A program made the position numbers and the translations under genes. Under the pieces are notes generated by a model. It saw nothing but the letters and a program-made list of their open reading frames with translations. It was not told the origin of the DNA and searched no databases. From contig JAJYCW010000029.1 of assembly GCA_021777995.1 (NCBI GenBank), positions 1 through 35,689 on the forward strand: a DNA stretch of 35,689 bases, in the 5' to 3' direction. Shown here piece by piece: positions 17,940 to 27,186 of the stretch (position 1 is its first letter; each line of letters starts with the position of its first letter). The stretch is from a bacterium (GTDB lineage: Bacteria > Armatimonadota > Chthonomonadetes > Chthonomonadales > Chthonomonadaceae).

Positions 17940-18853
17940 GGACGCGCTTCATTGAGACGTTGTGCAGGCTCGCACAAGAAGATGAGCGCATATGGCTGAT
18001 CTGTGGGGACCTGGGTTATTCGGTACTCGAGGTTTTTCGCGACAGATTTCCTAAGAGGTACCTTAATGCAGGCGTCGCTGAGCAGAACATGACGACTATG
18101 GCTGCGGGCCTTGCACATAGCGGAAAAATCGTCTTTACCTACTCAATCGCCAATTTTCCTGTAATGAGATGTCTAGAGCAGATACGCAATGACGTCTGTT
18201 ACCATAACCTGCCGGTGAAAGTTGTAGCTGTTGGCGGCGGTTTGGCCTATGGTACACAGGGTTATACACACCATGGCGTGGAGGATCTGGCTGTAACCCG
18301 CGTCCTGCCTAACATGACGGTATTTGCGCCTGGTGATCCCTGGGAAGCCGAATGTGTAACGGAGAGCGCGGCAGCACTGCCGGGGCCATGTTACATTCGC
18401 CTGGGTAAGGCGGGTGAATCCACTGTGCACGAGGACCGTCCAGCTTTTCGCGTTGGTGAACCGATTGTTATTCGCACCGGTTCCGACGTAACCATCCTTA
18501 GTACCGGTGGAATGCTGGTGAGCGCTCTGGCCGCTGCAGATTTCCTTCAAACGAGCGGTATTTCAGCGGGCGTAGTTTCGGTGCCTACCGTGCATCCATT
18601 CAATGACGAAGCGATTTTGAGCAATGGAAAACCCTCTGCTTATGTGGCAACGGTTGAGGAACACGCTGAAGGCGGACTGGCCACTGTAGTTGCCGAGCGG
18701 ATTGCATTTGGAGGTTACAACACCCGCCTCATACCATTAAGGTTAACCAGGGAGCCTCTAAGTGTAGCGGGAAGTCAGGAAGAGCTTCGTCACTTGAAGG
18801 GTTTGTCACCACAGGCCATTGCAAGCACCATACAAAATCGGCTATCACCATGA
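17936..18853 (+). CDS. Transketolase-like C-terminal subunit
   Basis: A 305-residue partner of the preceding protein, containing the pyrimidine-binding and C-terminal domains of transketolase. YLNAGVAEQNMTTMAAGLA (about residues 42-60) holds the conserved Glu that activates ThDP. VVAVGGGLAYGTQGYTHHGVEDLAVTRVLPNM is the typical following segment, and YIRLGKAGE and the late VEEHAEGGLATVVAE mark the C-terminal domain. The ATG overlaps the N-subunit stop by ATGA, so equal amounts of both halves are expected. It ends in an ATGA overlap with the flippase gene. Confidence 0.92.
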   Translation: MRTRFIETLCRLAQEDERIWLICGDLGYSVLEVFRDRFPKRYLNAGVAEQNMTTMAAGLAHSGKIVFTYSIANFPVMRCLEQIRNDVCYHNLPVKVVAVGGGLAYGTQGYTHHGVEDLAVTRVLPNMTVFAPGDPWEAECVTESAAALPGPCYIRLGKAGESTVHEDRPAFRVGEPIVIRTGSDVTILSTGGMLVSALAAADFLQTSGISAGVVSVPTVHPFNDEAILSNGKPSAYVATVEEHAEGGLATVVAERIAFGGYNTRLIPLRLTREPLSVAGSQEELRHLKGLSPQAIASTIQNRLSP

Positions 18854-20265
18854 AAATGCTCAGCAGAGTAAGATCGGTATTGAATCGTATCGGCATTGAT
18901 CCTGCGGTTAGAAACACCCTTCTTGGCCGAGGCTGGTTTGCGTTTTCCGGCCTGATTTCGATATTTCTGCTTGCCCATTTCCTATCGCGCGCTGAACAGG
19001 GCTATTACTTTACTTTCAGTAGTGTGGTTGGCCTGCAGGTGTTCTTTGAGTTAGGCCTTTCCTCCGTAATCCTACAATTTGCAAGCCACGAACGTGCTCA
19101 CCTTATGGTGAATGCAGACGGCACGCTTAGCGGCGATGCAGTGCATAAATCACGGTTGGCCTCACTATTAAGAAGCAGCCTAATATGGTACGTGGTTTGT
19201 GCGGTATTGCTTGTGCTGCTGCTGCTGCCAGGAGGATATGCCTTCTTTGTCATGCACAGTACGCACAATTTAGGTATCAACTGGCGTCTACCATGGTGCT
19301 GGATTGTGATTATGACCGGCGGGTGGCTGGCAATCACTCCGATGCTGGCGCTTATAGAGGGTTGCGGATTTGTACGCGAAATAGCGGGGTTGCAACTGCG
19401 TTATTCATTGGTTGGGTCAATCCTTTTCTGGTTAGCTCTGGTAGCTCACTGGCATCTATACACGGCTCCCATCACCAACACCGTGAGCCTGGTTTATGGA
19501 ATGGCATGGATCTGGAGAAAGTATCGAGTGATGCTAGTTGACCTCCTTCGAACTCCAATATCGCATGTCAGCGGTACTATTGGCTGGCGAGCAGAGGTTT
19601 GGCCGCTTCAGTGGAAAATTGCAGCGAGCTGGGGTAGTGGTTATCTGGTGTTCAGTACTTTTACACCGATTTTGTTCGCTGAACGTGGCTCCATTGCATC
19701 TGGACGTATGGGCCTCAGTCTTACCGTAATGTCCGCCATCTCGGCCATCGCTCTCGCCTGGGTCTCTACAAAGGCGGCGCCGTTTGGAAGCCTCGTTGCA
19801 GTACGCAATTGGAAGGAGCTGGATAAAATCTTCTTTCCCAGTATGATCTATTCAACGTTAGCCCTTGCATTGCTCGGTACTATGGTTTTTGCGGGAACGA
19901 TGCTCCTTGGTGCTTTTCACGTGGCACTGGCATCGCGCATGCTACCGCCGCTGCCGCTACTACTGCTTATTTTGACAACGCTTATAAATCAGCCGCTGTT
20001 CGCGGCAGCAATCTATTTGCGAGCCCACAAAGAGGAGCCATTTATTTGGCTGTCAATAGTGAATGGTCTTGCAGTGACTACGTGCACCTTGTTAGTAGCA
20101 CGAAAATATGGGTCGTTGGGGATCATGACGGGTTACCTGGTGATAAATACAATGAGTACGCTTTATGGACTTCGATTGTTTGTTAAGCTCCGACGACAAT
20201 GGCATGAAGATTCTGTGATAGCCCTGCCGGCCTTGCGAGCTGGTAAGGATTTGGCTAATGGCTGA
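18850..20265 (+). CDS. Wzx-like polysaccharide flippase (MOP superfamily)
   Basis: A 471-residue integral membrane protein with about 12 hydrophobic helices. The first helix pair, GRGWFAFSGLISIFLLAHFLSRAEQGYYFTFSS, has the pattern common in Wzx/O-antigen flippases. Long loop regions and a short basic C-terminus are also typical. It would move lipid-linked glycan repeat units across the inner membrane. It is coupled to the transketolase and to the next glycosyltransferase by overlaps of 4 and 8 bases. Sequence identity among flippases is low, so the assignment rests on topology and context. Confidence 0.8.
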   Translation: MKMLSRVRSVLNRIGIDPAVRNTLLGRGWFAFSGLISIFLLAHFLSRAEQGYYFTFSSVVGLQVFFELGLSSVILQFASHERAHLMVNADGTLSGDAVHKSRLASLLRSSLIWYVVCAVLLVLLLLPGGYAFFVMHSTHNLGINWRLPWCWIVIMTGGWLAITPMLALIEGCGFVREIAGLQLRYSLVGSILFWLALVAHWHLYTAPITNTVSLVYGMAWIWRKYRVMLVDLLRTPISHVSGTIGWRAEVWPLQWKIAASWGSGYLVFSTFTPILFAERGSIASGRMGLSLTVMSAISAIALAWVSTKAAPFGSLVAVRNWKELDKIFFPSMIYSTLALALLGTMVFAGTMLLGAFHVALASRMLPPLPLLLLILTTLINQPLFAAAIYLRAHKEEPFIWLSIVNGLAVTTCTLLVARKYGSLGIMTGYLVINTMSTLYGLRLFVKLRRQWHEDSVIALPALRAGKDLANG

Positions 20266-21262
20266 CAACCCCATAATCCTGAGCCTATGTATACCGACTT
20301 ATAATCGCTCGCAGTTGTTGATGGAGACGCTTGCGGAAATCGCGTCGCAGATCCGTGGGGGCGCATTTACGGAAAGTATCGAGATTACTGTTAGCGATAA
20401 TGCTTCTAGTGATGATACTCAATTAAAGTTGAAATTGTTTCTAGAGAAGAATAAGGATATCAAGATAAAACTGCACCGGCAAGAGCGAAATCTTGGTCCG
20501 GATGGCAATATTTATACAGTAGTTAAAATGGCGAGTGGAACATTCATTTGGATAATGTCTGACGACGATCTCCTTTTTCCTAAAGCATTATCGTTGCTCA
20601 TAGATTTGATAAAACTTCATCCCGACGAAGGTGCATTTTGTCCTAACATCCGCGGATTCACCAATCAACTAGAAGACGCAGGTCAAGAGCATTTCAAGGT
20701 CAAGTCTGGAACTATCAAAGGAAAGGACGAAGGACTAGCACACATTGGGTACATGATCACATTTCTTTCAGTACTCATTTTTCGAAGGTGCCTCATTTCA
20801 GATTGTAATTACGATGATAGACTTGGCACAGATATTATTCATTCGTACATGTTTCTGGACGTTCTGAAAGCGTCGAACTCATTGTATGTGGTGGCAGAAC
20901 CTCTACTGGGGTGCCGAATGTTTAATTCAGGTGGATACAACTTTTTCCGAATTCTCGTCAATCATTTCAACAGTCTGTTGGTCACCGCTGAACAAACAGG
21001 ATTCTCAAAATCGATCGTCGCCGCAATACGACGGCAGTACCTTAGGGGATTTCTCCTAGATATGCTGTACATGTTTAAAACACAGGGCTCGGTGGGACGG
21101 TTGCAGCCGAACTATTTTGAAGCATTTAATATGATGTTTCCCATATATTACAAGGATCCGTTCTTCTACTCGAGGATAGTACCATACCTATTGTGTCCAT
21201 CATTCCTAATGCGAAGGCTTGTCAAACTGAAATCCTCGCTCGAGGGGCGGTTGGCACGTTGA
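20258..21262 (+). CDS. Family 2 glycosyltransferase
   Basis: A 334-residue GT2 enzyme. The N-terminus LSLCIPTYNRSQLLMETL is the standard GT-A nucleotide-binding start, followed by EITVSDNASSDDT and the DxD motif in WIMSDDDLLFP (near residue 105). The second half is typical of inverting glycosyltransferases of surface glycans, with no membrane helices. The gene is noticeably more AT-rich than its neighbours, as is common for glycosyltransferases exchanged between strains. It starts 8 bases inside the flippase gene. Donor and acceptor are unknown. Confidence 0.88.
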   Translation: MADNPIILSLCIPTYNRSQLLMETLAEIASQIRGGAFTESIEITVSDNASSDDTQLKLKLFLEKNKDIKIKLHRQERNLGPDGNIYTVVKMASGTFIWIMSDDDLLFPKALSLLIDLIKLHPDEGAFCPNIRGFTNQLEDAGQEHFKVKSGTIKGKDEGLAHIGYMITFLSVLIFRRCLISDCNYDDRLGTDIIHSYMFLDVLKASNSLYVVAEPLLGCRMFNSGGYNFFRILVNHFNSLLVTAEQTGFSKSIVAAIRRQYLRGFLLDMLYMFKTQGSVGRLQPNYFEAFNMMFPIYYKDPFFYSRIVPYLLCPSFLMRRLVKLKSSLEGRLAR

Positions 21263-21377
21263 CGGCGCAGGTGATCGAGCCTACCGGCTACGCGGATCGC
21301 ACCGTATATTGCGCTGCATCCCTGTGGTCTATTTTTCGGTTAGATGTGAGCAATCTATTTTGTCGGAGATTATTTAT
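21263..21377 (+). other. Gap between two GT2 genes
   Basis: This 115-base stretch is the largest break inside the polysaccharide operon. I see no promoter with a usable -35/-10 pair and no stable terminator hairpin. It holds GGAG at 21365-21368, the likely SD of the next gene. The downstream frame stays open back to 21309, but residues encoded before 21378 do not look like a GT2 N-terminus. Confidence 0.5.
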
Positions 21378-22364
21378 TTGAGTGCATTGTGTACTGTCGC
21401 AATACCGGTATACAACCGGAAGGAGGCTGTTGTTTTCGCGGTAAATTCAGCGCTAAACCAGTCCCTACCAGATCTTGAGGTACTTGTCGTTGATGATGGG
21501 TCTACAGATGGTGCATTTGAAGCGGTTCAGGAGATATCGGATTCAAGGTTACGCGTAATACGCAATAATGTTAATCTTGGGCTGTTTGGCAACTTTAACC
21601 GTTGTGTCTCCCTTGCATCTGGCAAATATGTGCGCATTTTGTGTACCGATGATCGTCTGGCAGCCGATTGCCTTGCTAAGGAGGTTGCTTGGCTTGAGAG
21701 TCATACTGCCGTATCGATGCTCAGTACCCGGGGCGAATTCATTGACTCAAATGGAAAAGCCACGGGATTTTTGGGCGACGACATGGTTCCTGGATTATAT
21801 AAAGGTAGCGATATGATCTACGGGGCGTTATGGGTGTTGGCGCAATACGGTCATAATGCATTTAATTATCCGTCGGGTATTTTATTCAGGAAGAAACTTG
21901 CGGAAGGTCTGCGAGGGTTTGACAGTCACTATAAACTTGTAGGCGACGTCGATTTCTGGCTGCAACTTGCGGAGAAGGGTCACGTTGCGATTTCGTCGGA
22001 TATCGGATGTCAGGTACTACGGCACGAAGGTCAGGCAGGCAGTAAGGTTATGCAAAGTGGTACCTATGTTGACGAATGGGTTGATCTTCTTGAGCGATGG
22101 AGACGCTATGTTCCGGTCTCGTATCTTCCTAAATTACGACGACAAATGGGTGCCCACGCCTACTGGTACGCACGGCATTTTGCTAGCAGCGGCGATAATC
22201 ATATAAGCACCATCTATTTGAAACAAGCGATTCATCTCTGCTCTGGTCGCATACCGCTGTTTTTTGAAACCTCAAGGCTATTAAGACTAAAGGCTCTTGC
22301 AAAGTTTCTGGGTAAACAGATTCAACCGCCAGTTCATAGTCTGTTTGATGGCGGCAGTCTTTGA
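21378..22364 (+). CDS. Family 2 glycosyltransferase
   Basis: A 328-residue GT2 enzyme. I choose TTG 21378, because GGAG lies 9 bases upstream and it gives the canonical start LCTVAIPVYNRKEAV within a few residues. The longer frame from 21309 adds 23 atypical residues. VLVVDDGSTDGAFE and LCTDDRLAADCL hold the donor-binding Asp residues, and KLVGDVDFWLQLAEKG is a typical acceptor-side segment. It would add one sugar of the repeat unit. Its stop overlaps the next gene by TTGA. Confidence 0.87.
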   Translation: MSALCTVAIPVYNRKEAVVFAVNSALNQSLPDLEVLVVDDGSTDGAFEAVQEISDSRLRVIRNNVNLGLFGNFNRCVSLASGKYVRILCTDDRLAADCLAKEVAWLESHTAVSMLSTRGEFIDSNGKATGFLGDDMVPGLYKGSDMIYGALWVLAQYGHNAFNYPSGILFRKKLAEGLRGFDSHYKLVGDVDFWLQLAEKGHVAISSDIGCQVLRHEGQAGSKVMQSGTYVDEWVDLLERWRRYVPVSYLPKLRRQMGAHAYWYARHFASSGDNHISTIYLKQAIHLCSGRIPLFFETSRLLRLKALAKFLGKQIQPPVHSLFDGGSL

Positions 22365-23587
22365 AAAGCTTGCCCTTAGGTTTGGTGTGGGTCGCCGCAC
22401 ACCCGCCGCTCGCTCCGTTTTCAGGTGGAAAACTAAAAACACGGACGGCATTGACACTGTGCTCGCCGTATCTGCCTATACACTTATTGACCTTTGCCGC
22501 ACCCGAGACAGCAGAGTCGGTTCAGGAACAGCTTACAGAAGAATGGTGCCCTCAAGGTATCCGGGTCACAGTACTGCCATTAAACGCGCAGAGCAACGTC
22601 GGAGATGCCCTTCTTCGGCACCAGTTGCTCACCACTACACGCCTACCGCTAGACAGTGCACTTGCGAAGATTACCGAATTAGGTGGTACCAGCGATACCG
22701 GCTTGGTGGTAATGGACGACATAGCTCTTGCACCGCTTCTTAATAAATGCGGTAACCATACTCTGTTCAGCCCACATGACTGTATCTCAGCTATGGAGCT
22801 TAGTTCCCTAAGATTAATGCCATCCGGTATCCGCAAAATAAGACAGCTGATGCAGTATAGAATGTCGCTGTATTATGAACGCAATTACTATCATAAGGCG
22901 CTACTGGTTCATCTGGTGACCAACCGGGATAGAAAGAACTTGCAGGACATTAATTCGCAGTGTCGATGTCATGTGGTTCCCTACAGAGATGAGTCCGTCG
23001 AACGCGCCGTTACGCAAGATCGATTTACACACGACGTGATTGTGTGGTCTGATCTACGGCGCGATGGCTTACTTCAAGGTACACTGAAGTTTATAAGCGA
23101 GGCTTTGAACAGCCCGTTAAGTCGCAGACGCTTATTGATTGTAGGCAAACTAAGTCAAGGGGAAGCACTTAGTAAATTTCGTTACGCATTACCGAACACT
23201 TGGGACTATGGTCAATATCTAGAGGATGAGCAGGGCCAAATGCGATACGGCCGCATTACGCTTATCCCAGACATCGGCGGCGCTGGGATAAAATCGCGTA
23301 TTTTAAATACAATCTCAAGTGGTGATTGCGTCGCCACACTTTATGAGCAGATGGCAGGCATTGATGAAATAGCGGATGTAGGTGCTCTCAATAGCTTCAG
23401 CTTTGCGGAACTGGTTAGGTTGATCGAACAGTCGCTGTTAGATGGTACCTGGGAGCAGATTGGATTAACCGGTCAAATGATGCTTCAGCAGCAACTGAGC
23501 GACGAAAAACTTCGTGATGCCTGGCTAGGAATGGTCGACCGCGCAATGGTGATAAAGCGAAGGCTGGTTTCTAATACTCGTGTTTAA
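22361..23587 (+). CDS. Divergent glycosyltransferase-like protein (GT-B fold suspected)
   Basis: A 408-residue soluble protein with no close match in my memory. It starts at TTG 22361, which overlaps the previous stop as TTGA. The N-terminus LPLGLVWVAAHPPLAPFSGGKLKTR resembles the glycine-rich entry loop of GT-B glycosyltransferases (HPPxxPxxGGxxxR). The late segment LIPDIGGAGIKSRILNTISSGDCVA resembles the GT4/GT1 region P-x-x-G-x-G-x-K-x-K-x-L-E-A-M-A-x-G, with the usual Glu replaced. MDDIALAPLL and HTLFSPHDCISAMELS lie in the centre. Position among glycosyltransferases supports the call; the donor and activity are unknown. Confidence 0.65.
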   Translation: MKSLPLGLVWVAAHPPLAPFSGGKLKTRTALTLCSPYLPIHLLTFAAPETAESVQEQLTEEWCPQGIRVTVLPLNAQSNVGDALLRHQLLTTTRLPLDSALAKITELGGTSDTGLVVMDDIALAPLLNKCGNHTLFSPHDCISAMELSSLRLMPSGIRKIRQLMQYRMSLYYERNYYHKALLVHLVTNRDRKNLQDINSQCRCHVVPYRDESVERAVTQDRFTHDVIVWSDLRRDGLLQGTLKFISEALNSPLSRRRLLIVGKLSQGEALSKFRYALPNTWDYGQYLEDEQGQMRYGRITLIPDIGGAGIKSRILNTISSGDCVATLYEQMAGIDEIADVGALNSFSFAELVRLIEQSLLDGTWEQIGLTGQMMLQQQLSDEKLRDAWLGMVDRAMVIKRRLVSNTRV

Positions 23588-24893
23588 CAATCCATACAAC
23601 TTTGTTCGTGCGCGTCACCTGCATCCTGTTTCTATTGAGATGCTTGCGATTCTGATTGCCGCTTATTTTCTCTACAAGCAGTATAGGTCTGGCAAATTCT
23701 CTCTGGAGATGGCCTATTTTGTGGTACTTCCGTTTTCAGACATTCCGTTCAGGGTTGCTTCGGTGCAGCCGGTGGAGTTTGTGTCGATGCTGCTGATTGC
23801 CGCAAATTACCGTCGCTTGCGCCTTAACTGGCTCCTTGTTCTAGGGTTTTTGTTCGTGGTTTTTGCGGTATTGGGCATGACCAGCACTGTGCGAGGTGAC
23901 GCGTATTCTTTGCTCTACTCGTTCCGGTTTATACTAACGGGGCTGGTTTTCTCTATCTTGAGCCGCCGCCGGGAAGTTTTGTCTGAAGAGGTGTTGAAGT
24001 TTGTAGTATCGCTGTGCTTCTGGATGACTTTTCTACAGATCTTCCTTTGGGTGGGCGGACTGCCCATTCATGGTATCTTCTACTCATTCGGCTTTCCTCG
24101 GGCAAAGGGACTTGCGCAGGAACCGGCGACATGGTCTATTTTCGTCACAATGCTTTTCCCGTTCGTACTACACTTCAAATTAGGCAAAAAATATGTATTC
24201 ATGGTCTGGGCGCTCCAGTTCATGACGTTTTCAGTTTTTGGCGGGGTTTCAATTATAACCTTCTATGTGTTTAGGTGGTGGTTGAAAGGCGGCAGAATTA
24301 ACGTTAAGCGCTGGAAACGAGTCATTGGTACAGCAGCGGCAATTGTAATCTCCTTGCTGGTGATTTCGCCGCCTCTACTCGACAGCACGGTGATGCTCTT
24401 TAAAGGCTTTTCAAAAATCGTCTACTATGCCTACGAGCTCACAACCTTTGCGGGGTTAAATGTTCTAAAGAAACCGGATGTTATTTCTGCTGGCGATAGT
24501 GGGCGAAATACGGATCTGATTATGTTAAAGAGGAATTTTCCTGACAACTGGCTGTTGGGTATTGGCAGCTTCAAGGCTGACAGTGAACCCATACGTCTGG
24601 AGGGCGTAAATGCCACGAACACGTACATTGGTTTCCTGGTGGAGACGGGTGTCGTGGGCACTCTGCTTATCTTCCTCATATTGGGTCTACACTATAAAAG
24701 TTTGTTGCGCAACCGGGACGAACGTAGCGCAGACTTTCTCGCCGCAGCTCTCAACATGTTCATTATGATTGCGGGAATACGCTGCTTTGCGTTCCACGAG
24801 ATTTGGTATGCCCAGGGATATGTTTATAGAACTGCGAATGATTTTACTGAGGAGGAGGAGCCTGTGGCAGCAGCAATAAGTTATGCCGGGTAA
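23580..24893 (+). CDS. Wzy-like O-antigen/exopolysaccharide polymerase (O-antigen ligase family)
   Basis: A 437-residue polytopic membrane protein with around ten or eleven helices. It starts at GTG 23580, overlapping the preceding stop by 8 bases. It has the Wzy/WaaL pattern: hydrophobic N-terminal helices, a PRAKGLAQEPATWS segment (roughly residues 172-185) and a long periplasmic loop containing DSGRNTDLIMLKRNFPDNWLLGIG (RNTD and GIG are typical of the family). The helix TGVVGTLLIFLILGL follows. It would polymerise repeat units on the periplasmic side or ligate the glycan. Polymerase is more likely, given the flippase in the same operon. Confidence 0.8.
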   Translation: MFNNPYNFVRARHLHPVSIEMLAILIAAYFLYKQYRSGKFSLEMAYFVVLPFSDIPFRVASVQPVEFVSMLLIAANYRRLRLNWLLVLGFLFVVFAVLGMTSTVRGDAYSLLYSFRFILTGLVFSILSRRREVLSEEVLKFVVSLCFWMTFLQIFLWVGGLPIHGIFYSFGFPRAKGLAQEPATWSIFVTMLFPFVLHFKLGKKYVFMVWALQFMTFSVFGGVSIITFYVFRWWLKGGRINVKRWKRVIGTAAAIVISLLVISPPLLDSTVMLFKGFSKIVYYAYELTTFAGLNVLKKPDVISAGDSGRNTDLIMLKRNFPDNWLLGIGSFKADSEPIRLEGVNATNTYIGFLVETGVVGTLLIFLILGLHYKSLLRNRDERSADFLAAALNMFIMIAGIRCFAFHEIWYAQGYVYRTANDFTEEEEPVAAAISYAG

Positions 24894-25989
24894 CGTTTTG
24901 ATCAATGGATGTTTTCTGACCCACCAGCCCACGGGAATTCAGCGATTCAGCTGGGAAATCAGCCGTCGCATCCTCACTTCGGTCGATTTCGCACAGCTTG
25001 TGATACCCTCCAATCTGGAGATTGCAGAAGGATACGACTTTACAGGAATCCCGAACCCACGAAGAGTTGGTGTTGGGAACGCACGCATTTGGGAACAGCG
25101 CACTTTACCACGTTTGCTCCACCACGGCGACTCCCTTTGGACGCCCGCTGGCCTTGGACCCCTCTATTCACGTGCCCACCTGTTAACTGTTCACGATCTA
25201 TCCGTTCTTGAACACCCAGAATGGTTTTCTAGAAAGTATGCGACATTCTATCGAGCCCTACAGCCAGTTGCCATTCGTCGGGCCAGTGCAATTTCCGCGG
25301 TGTCGTACTTTACCAAGCAGCGTATAGAGCACTTGTTGGGCATAAGCCCCGACCGGATTACGGTAGTTGGTAACGCAGTTAGCGATGACATGAACTCTGA
25401 GCCGCAAGCAGGAGACGAGAACGTACGAGCAAAATTGGGTATACGCGGTAGGTATATTCTCGCGGTTGGCAGCGTTGAGCCGCGAAAAAATCTCGCTCGG
25501 TTAGTTACGGCTTTTGGGTTGATTTCAAAAGAAAATCCAGATCTAACTCTCGTCATTGTGGGCTCTCAGCGTGCAATTTATGGATCTGTGGATCTAGGCC
25601 AATTGGATCCGCGAAGAATAGTGATGACAGGGTACGTGCGTAACGAGCAACTTGGGGCTCTGTACCGTGGGGCAGATGTTTTTGCATATCCCTCAATTTA
25701 TGAAGGGTTTGGTATTCCTCCGTTAGAAGCTATGGCTTGTGGTGTGCCTGTATTAACATCGAATGTCAGCGCACTTCCGGAGGTGGTTGGCGACGCGGCG
25801 GTAGTGGTAGACCCTCTCGACACCGCGGCAATCGCCGCCGGATTGCAATCGCTGATTAGAGATACTGGGTTACGGCACCAATGTAGTGAGAGAGGATTTG
25901 CACGCGTGTCAAGTTATTCTTGGGACAGGTCGACATCCGCTGTGTTAGGTTTACTCTTGCAATTGCAGAGTGCAGGGACAGCACAATGA
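24883..25989 (+). CDS. Family 4 glycosyltransferase (mannosyltransferase-like)
   Basis: A 368-residue GT-B retaining glycosyltransferase. NVLINGCFLTHQPTGIQRFSWEI is the N-terminal acceptor-side motif seen in many GT4 enzymes (xGIxR). The donor half begins ILAVGSVEPRKNLARLVTAF. The E-x7-E element is in YEGFGIPPLEAMACGVPVL (about residues 275-295), followed by NVSALPEVVGDAAVVVDPLD. The GTN-SVEPRKN type is common in rhamnosyl- and mannosyltransferases. It overlaps the polymerase gene by 11 bases and the next gene by ATGA. Confidence 0.9.
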   Translation: MPGNVLINGCFLTHQPTGIQRFSWEISRRILTSVDFAQLVIPSNLEIAEGYDFTGIPNPRRVGVGNARIWEQRTLPRLLHHGDSLWTPAGLGPLYSRAHLLTVHDLSVLEHPEWFSRKYATFYRALQPVAIRRASAISAVSYFTKQRIEHLLGISPDRITVVGNAVSDDMNSEPQAGDENVRAKLGIRGRYILAVGSVEPRKNLARLVTAFGLISKENPDLTLVIVGSQRAIYGSVDLGQLDPRRIVMTGYVRNEQLGALYRGADVFAYPSIYEGFGIPPLEAMACGVPVLTSNVSALPEVVGDAAVVVDPLDTAAIAAGLQSLIRDTGLRHQCSERGFARVSSYSWDRSTSAVLGLLLQLQSAGTAQ

Positions 25990-27113
25990 AATTCGTACAG
26001 GCTAATAAGGCATATCTACCCCATATTGGCGGCGTCGAGACGATTGTGCGCCAGCTTGGAGAGGGCATGGCGCGCGAACCAGGGACTTCTAGTGCGGTAG
26101 TTGCATGCAGTGATGAACCGAGGACGTCACACCGCGCGGTGGCCGGCGTGGATGTTACCTTGGCGGGTACAGTGACGCGTGTTAAGTCGCTGCCCATTAG
26201 CCCATCATTCACGCGTTGCCTTCTCAAACATGAGGGGGATGTGCTGCTCGCCCACGAGCCTTTTCTGTTAACGGGCCTTGTCTACGCAACCCGCCGGGGC
26301 AGAGTTCGCCGACGGTTCAAGAACCTGGTTGTTTGGTGGCACAGTGATATTGTGCGCCAGAGCGCCATGCGCACGGCGTTTGTGCCTCTGCAAAGGGCGT
26401 TGCTGCAAGAGGCGTCGGCGATTGTAGTTGCAACACCGCGGCACATCGACTCTTCAAATTATCTTCAGGAATTTCGCGATAAGTGCAGGGTTATTCCATT
26501 TGGCATTGATCCTGCGCGGTTCACCCTAACAGAGTCGATTGAACGTCGCATTGCTGCTATCCGTGCGGCATATCCCGGGCCGATCGTCCTATTTTCTGGG
26601 CGGCTCGTCTACTACAAGGGGGCTGAGTACCTGGTAAGGGCAATGGAAAGTCTGCCGAATGTTCAGCTTGTAATGATTGGTAGAGGGCCGCTTAAAGAGG
26701 AACTCCACGGGCTTGCAGCGAAGGGATCTGGAAACGTGCACTTCCTGGATCACCTATCCGAACCAGAACTCGTAGCCTACTACCATGCGGCAGACGTGTT
26801 CGTGCTGCCATCTGTTGAGAACAGCGAAGCGTTTGGAATAGTCCAACTCGAAGCTATGGTGTGTGGCAAACCGGTGATCACCTGTGATTTACCAACAGGT
26901 GTAAATTACGTAAACCAGGACGGTAAAACTGGAATAGTGGTTCCAAAGCGGGATTATAAGGCACTTGAGGGCGCAATATCCCGGCTTGTAAACGATAACG
27001 ACCTACGGCATAGGCTGGGGGAGTATGCGCGGGATCGTGTGTTACGTGAGTTTTCCGAAACGACGATGGTAAAGTCTGTTTACAACCTTTGCCGTGACTT
27101 GACAACGAATTAA
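25986..27113 (+). CDS. Family 4 glycosyltransferase
   Basis: A 375-residue GT-B retaining glycosyltransferase. ATG 25986 overlaps the previous stop by ATGA and gives the standard N-terminus FVQANKAYLPHIGGVETIVRQL. The middle contains WWHSDIVRQ, and RVIPFGIDPARF marks the linker. The donor half has FSGRLVYYKGAEYLVRAM and the E-x7-E element in SEAFGIVQLEAMVCGKPVI. It is the last transferase gene of the operon. A gap of 117 bases separates it from the small secreted protein gene. Confidence 0.92.
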   Translation: MKFVQANKAYLPHIGGVETIVRQLGEGMAREPGTSSAVVACSDEPRTSHRAVAGVDVTLAGTVTRVKSLPISPSFTRCLLKHEGDVLLAHEPFLLTGLVYATRRGRVRRRFKNLVVWWHSDIVRQSAMRTAFVPLQRALLQEASAIVVATPRHIDSSNYLQEFRDKCRVIPFGIDPARFTLTESIERRIAAIRAAYPGPIVLFSGRLVYYKGAEYLVRAMESLPNVQLVMIGRGPLKEELHGLAAKGSGNVHFLDHLSEPELVAYYHAADVFVLPSVENSEAFGIVQLEAMVCGKPVITCDLPTGVNYVNQDGKTGIVVPKRDYKALEGAISRLVNDNDLRHRLGEYARDRVLREFSETTMVKSVYNLCRDLTTN

Positions 27114-27186
27114 CCTTAGACAATTCTCAAGTTTTATAGGCACTGGAGGTAGTCACAACGCTGCATTATATTCGTGTTTAAGGTGC

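Noticed and set aside
21193-21381. Small gene in the gap between two GT2 genes
   Set aside because: The 62-residue frame mostly overlaps the first GT2 gene, lacks an SD and has no recognisable sequence.
20258-25989. Recent horizontal insertion of the glycosyltransferase block
   Set aside because: The first GT2 gene is visibly AT-richer, but gene overlaps run unbroken into both flanks and there are no mobile-element remnants, so old exchange is possible but not shown.
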